Source: Sipunculus nudus (taxonomy: Eukaryota > Annelida > Sipuncula > Golfingiida > Sipunculidae). Taken from it: a stretch of 64,000 nt of DNA. The notes below the pieces were generated by a model. That model was not told where the DNA came from and made no database searches. It saw only the letters and a list, made by a program, of their open reading frames with translations. Positions 60,801 to 64,000 of this stretch are shown here, in pieces (position 1 is the stretch's first letter; each line of letters opens with the position of its first letter). The position numbers and the translations under genes are program-made. Location of the stretch: assembly GCA_026874595.1 (NCBI GenBank), contig CM049315.1, forward strand, positions 15,132,164-15,196,163, read 5' to 3'.

Positions 60801-62094
60801 TAGCTGTTCCTTACCGCAGACTGATGTACAAAGCGTACAAAAATGACTCTCTATCAGTAATCTGATTGGAACTGATAAGGTCAGCTTTATATTTAAATGC
60901 CTTGCACAGGATTAGACAGACACACACACAGGCATACAGAAAATGGAAACAAATGGATTGCTGTTGGGAAATAAGGAGGGAAGTGAGAATCTACCGACAG
61001 TCCACATTTACATGAAAAAAATAAACGTGTGGACACAGTTTTAAAGTGTGTCAAAATCCCCTGCGTGTTGGTGGTCCTAACTACTTGTTATGATAAAATT
61101 GAAATGCAGGTATGACAACGCTGAGTATAACTGAACACGATTATATTGCTGTTAAAAACCTTGATTAAGTGTTTTAAATGAGGGCGTTTCATAACCAGAA
61201 ATCATTATGTAAGGTTTGAATTGTCGTGCTAGTCAGTATACACAAGTGAGTTAAATAGAAATTAAACTCATCGAAAGTTATAACATATCTTTTGTGCCAA
61301 ATGAAGTGAGGTAATCAGGTCCCATAAATCACTGGCTTATAGACGCTTCTTGCTGTGCTGGCAGGGGTGGGGCTGCTTCCCCATAAAATGCAGTATGCTG
61401 GCTTATTTCAATTCGAACAACGGTATAAAAACTCATCAGTCCAGAGCTGCTTGGTGTTTCGCCTCAGTGGTTAATTAAGAGATAATTACCTGGATCACTT
61501 TGCCTTTTTGTGGGACCACTAAACTCACTGATCAACCATTTATTTAATACAGCAATAAATTGTCCGGCGATATCATAATGACATATGCAATGATCCTCAA
61601 TGTTACCATTTGCCCTTGAAATATTGATTATGGAGAATAAGTATAGCGGCAGGTGTCATCAATAAAACTAATTAACCCTAATTAGCCTCCCAGGGATTCT
61701 CAGGTTTTACAATTGCTGACACCGGTGACGAAGGTGACGAGATAAATATGTGCCCGTGTACAGCGAACTGATAATGTGAGCACTACGGTAACTGATATAG
61801 AACACAGAAAAAAATATTTATCTCGAGATTTATCTCGATAATACCTTGTGTACAAGTAGCCTGTGGATAAAATGTTAATACGTCAAAGTGGCGTTATAAG
61901 AACCTTTCCCAGCCAGGATTACCTTCACTTCTTTAATATGTATATGCAGAGTTAGCCGGTATTACAAAAAAATCTATAAATATGGCAGGTGAATAGTGAC
62001 TTTAAGACCAAAGCAGAGCATTTTGTCGAAATAATTAAACCGTTTATTTATGAATATAAATCATTTATGAATATAGGTTGACTTAAGGTAATCT
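57333..62094. repeat. 9-kb tandem unit 3, partial (4.76 kb)
   Basis: Matches units 1 and 2 from their start to the equivalent of about 43,896, then leaves the alignment at 'gacttaaggtaa' (62,094). It lacks the part that carries the signal-peptide exon and LINE relic. From 57,333 to about 60,645 it is almost identical to the others. From about 60,646 to 61,310 it is strongly diverged and carries about 115 extra bases (around 61,040-61,170). After that it is moderately diverged. Confidence 0.95.
59715..60179 (+). CDS. Uncharacterised 154-residue open frame in unit 3
   Basis: The uninterrupted version of the frame seen broken in units 1 and 2. It begins MFTLVKCTRNTDRYKAEG and ends at a TAA just before 'aaaagttccg'. 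It is mildly basic with several Tyr and Pro residues and a hydrophobic C-terminal end ('CIRLIFLYMYQA'), but no domain, signal peptide or Cys pattern that I recognise. A TATA box (59,569) precedes it. An open frame of this length could still arise by chance, because the inverted-repeat arms (59,841-59,868 and 60,050-60,077) dominate its middle. Confidence 0.35.
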   Translation: MFTLVKCTRNTDRYKAEGLLHLLKPAIGSYKLAVINSLSGLLTKSVRFCPNACRVPCSLDFLHYHNPASYIRHPVFSCIPQKHQQYPRAYPLSPELLSSVHLNRKFALHGLFIWTESDGFRVGLSPASELDRYKYTTFDLGDCIRLIFLYMYQA

Positions 62095-63027
62095 GAGCTA
62101 TAGTTATGGTTATAGTGGATAAAGACTGGGGCTTTAGGTGCTGAAGCACCTCCCCCCCCCCCCAACGTACCTAACAGTAATAATTTTTAGCATATTGACA
62201 GCTGAAAAAAATTTCACAAAAAACGTTTCTATACCAAACTCGTATTTGTTTGTATTTTTTTAAATAATAAGTTACCAACAATGCATGCATGCAAACTTAA
62301 ACATTTCTACTTGAGTGATTTCTTAGCCATGGCTTCGAATCCGCCTTTCAGGTAGAATGTTTCATTTTCTTGAGGCTTTGACATCGTTCTTATGGATATG
62401 AATAATTAAATATTGACTTTTTATTTTGAACATTTCTTCACCTCGCCTTATCTTAGGGGAAATACAAACTTTATTGATTTTAAATTAATTATATTGTATT
62501 ACCGTACAGTTAAACACAGTATTTATGGTCTTTGTTTTTATAATTACAATAGTAAGCACTCTTAACGTATACTGCCCCTTAAACGTTGCTTCGCTTTATA
62601 TGTCAATTCAGCATCGAACGGTTCATACAAATGTGAATTTTTATATCGAGATCTCGAGATATTGATATGGCCTACTCCTGTTATGGACTACCGCAATGCC
62701 ATATGTGAAGTACCTATTTATTATATTTCGAGTTGACCGACGTATGTTTACGGACTGTGTGCTGTGTAAGCTATGTAAATTTAAAACACCGATGCATTGA
62801 TTATTGGTATCGAATTGTCCTGTGTCATATTCAGGTAGGCCAAGTAAGTAAGAAATGCAATCTTTTCCACAGGTTTTTGTTTTATCCACCTCCATATCAA
62901 CAGGTGTATGCCGCATCATGATTAATAATATAGACGCACCCACCCACCCACACACACATGTACATATTGTGAAGACTGTGTACACACAAACACACATCAT
63001 CTTACACACCCACCCACACAAACACAC

Positions 63028-63030
<3 letters not shown>
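62095..63030. other. Intergenic after the tandem units
   Basis: A C run of about 14 bases near 62,151 follows 'ggtgctgaagcacctcc', a short palindrome. A CA/CACCC-rich tract starts at about 62,936. The 128-residue minus frame at 62,641-63,027 runs through that low-complexity tract and is not convincing. Confidence 0.45.

Positions 63031-63110
<80 letters not shown>
63031..63110. repeat. (TA)n microsatellite
   Basis: About 80 bp of TA with TTTA interruptions, directly before the rearranged LTR. Confidence 0.95.
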
Positions 63111-63114
<4 letters not shown>

Positions 63115-64000
63115 AACAAATTTTGTCATGGAGATAAGAAAATACAGATTCAGAACATCAGGCAGCGTGAAATGTCTAGGGGAATAAATAAAGAAGTCAA
63201 TGTTTTTTTTTTGTTAACAAATAATTATAATTTATCCTTAAATCAACCCTAACATTACAACACACTAAATCTTTGGATTTTTCGAGAAATGGAAAGTTCT
63301 TGGCTTGGGGTGAGAAGTTATAAACAGTGGGCTGTGTTTTAGAGCTGGGAGAGAGAGGAGAGAAATATTCCAGCGGACACAGAAGCCTGTTAGTCAGTTG
63401 TGGACCTTTTCCTGTAATTGCGGGAGTTATAGATTTTCTTCTAAATTTGTGACGGATCTTATATAGTCTTCAGTTTACTTTCGGAAATATAACAAGAACT
63501 TTACTTTGGGATTAAAATGGATTGATTTTTCGAAAGAACTGGACTGTTATTCTCTGAAGATTTATGTGAACTGTTCATCTGGGTTGTACATTATAAAGGA
63601 CTTGTTATTGCTGTGACAGTGGTAGTATCCAGGTACTGTACACTTTATTCATATACTTGTATTAAATTTGCTGTTGTAATGTTGTTATACAGTGAAATTG
63701 TATTGCTTTAGTGTATTGTAATGTTATGATTGTTTTAAGAATAAATTATAATTATTAACAATAAACCATTGACTTCTTTATTCATTACCCTAGACATTTC
63801 ACGCCGCCGAGTGTTACAGAATCTGTTTTTTTTTTAATCTTCATTACAAAATTTATGTTCGTCACGACTACGTGATCGGTTGTTATTAGGTTCCGTAACA
63901 CCAGCAATACATAATACTCACGCGCCCAAAGAACAGACTAGAGAAAAGAACGCTGTGTTTCTACATGTCAGGGTTCCCACGTGGGCCGGGCCAGTTCGCT
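63115..64000. mobile_element. Rearranged LTR with segments in both orientations
   Basis: 63,276-63,903 matches 9,416-10,022 of the solo LTR in the same orientation, ending at 'ggttccgtaaca'. To its left, 63,117-63,275 is an inverted copy of the LTR 3' part (equivalent to about 9,827-9,990). To its right, 63,904-64,000 is an inverted copy of the LTR 5' part (about 9,310-9,400) that runs off the window. The 3' part is thus present twice, in opposite orientations 420 bp apart. It may be the edge of a larger element or an inversion between two LTRs. Confidence 0.65.

Overview
This is a repeat-rich, AT-rich, intron-bearing animal nuclear window. It has many long (TA)n tracts, tRNA-derived SINEs, solo LTR-like sequence, a decayed LINE and sparse short exons. 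The overall style suggests a marine invertebrate, most likely a mollusc, but nothing in the window settles the species. No bacterial-type operons, rRNA genes, intact tRNA genes or CRISPR arrays are visible.

Region by region. 1-415 is an LTR-like fragment on the minus strand. About 430-4,250 and 7,920-11,640 are two diverged copies of one segment (an old tandem duplication); the second carries a solo LTR at 9,170-10,023. Between and after them, on the minus strand, are pieces of a Ser/Thr/Asn-rich mucin-like locus: a first coding exon with a signal peptide and a good splice donor (13,082-12,308), and a 48-bp-repeat exon (7,336-5,967) whose 16-residue units each carry about two N-glycosylation sequons but which is broken by in-frame stops and a frameshift. 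13,820-18,795 is a 5-kb satellite of 26-bp units with local higher-order periods of 130 and 212 bp.

18,800-39,200 is mostly intergenic: several tRNA-derived SINEs, hAT-like termini, TA/AAT/CA microsatellites, long G and C runs, degenerate 'CCTTGACCTTTGACC' repeats, and a 1.69-kb foldback element (25,719-27,410) with minisatellite arms and a perfect 5-bp target duplication.

39,247-62,094 is the most striking part: two complete units (8,894 and 9,192 bp) and one partial unit (4.76 kb) of a head-to-tail tandem duplication that is nearly identical over most of its length. Each complete unit carries, on the minus strand, a short first exon (45,422-45,281 and 54,624-54,483) encoding a signal peptide followed by an acidic Ser-Gly motif typical of glycosaminoglycan attachment, ending in a consensus donor. 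Each also carries a LINE ORF2 relic. All three units carry a TATA-box-preceded open frame containing a 28-bp inverted repeat, and a roughly 140-bp minisatellite in which the unit junctions lie. Variant patterns show that the third unit is a mosaic, which suggests gene conversion. 62,095-64,000 is low-complexity sequence followed by a rearranged LTR with parts in both orientations.

The genes are too fragmentary in this window to say how they work together. Gene functions are inferred from composition and motifs only.
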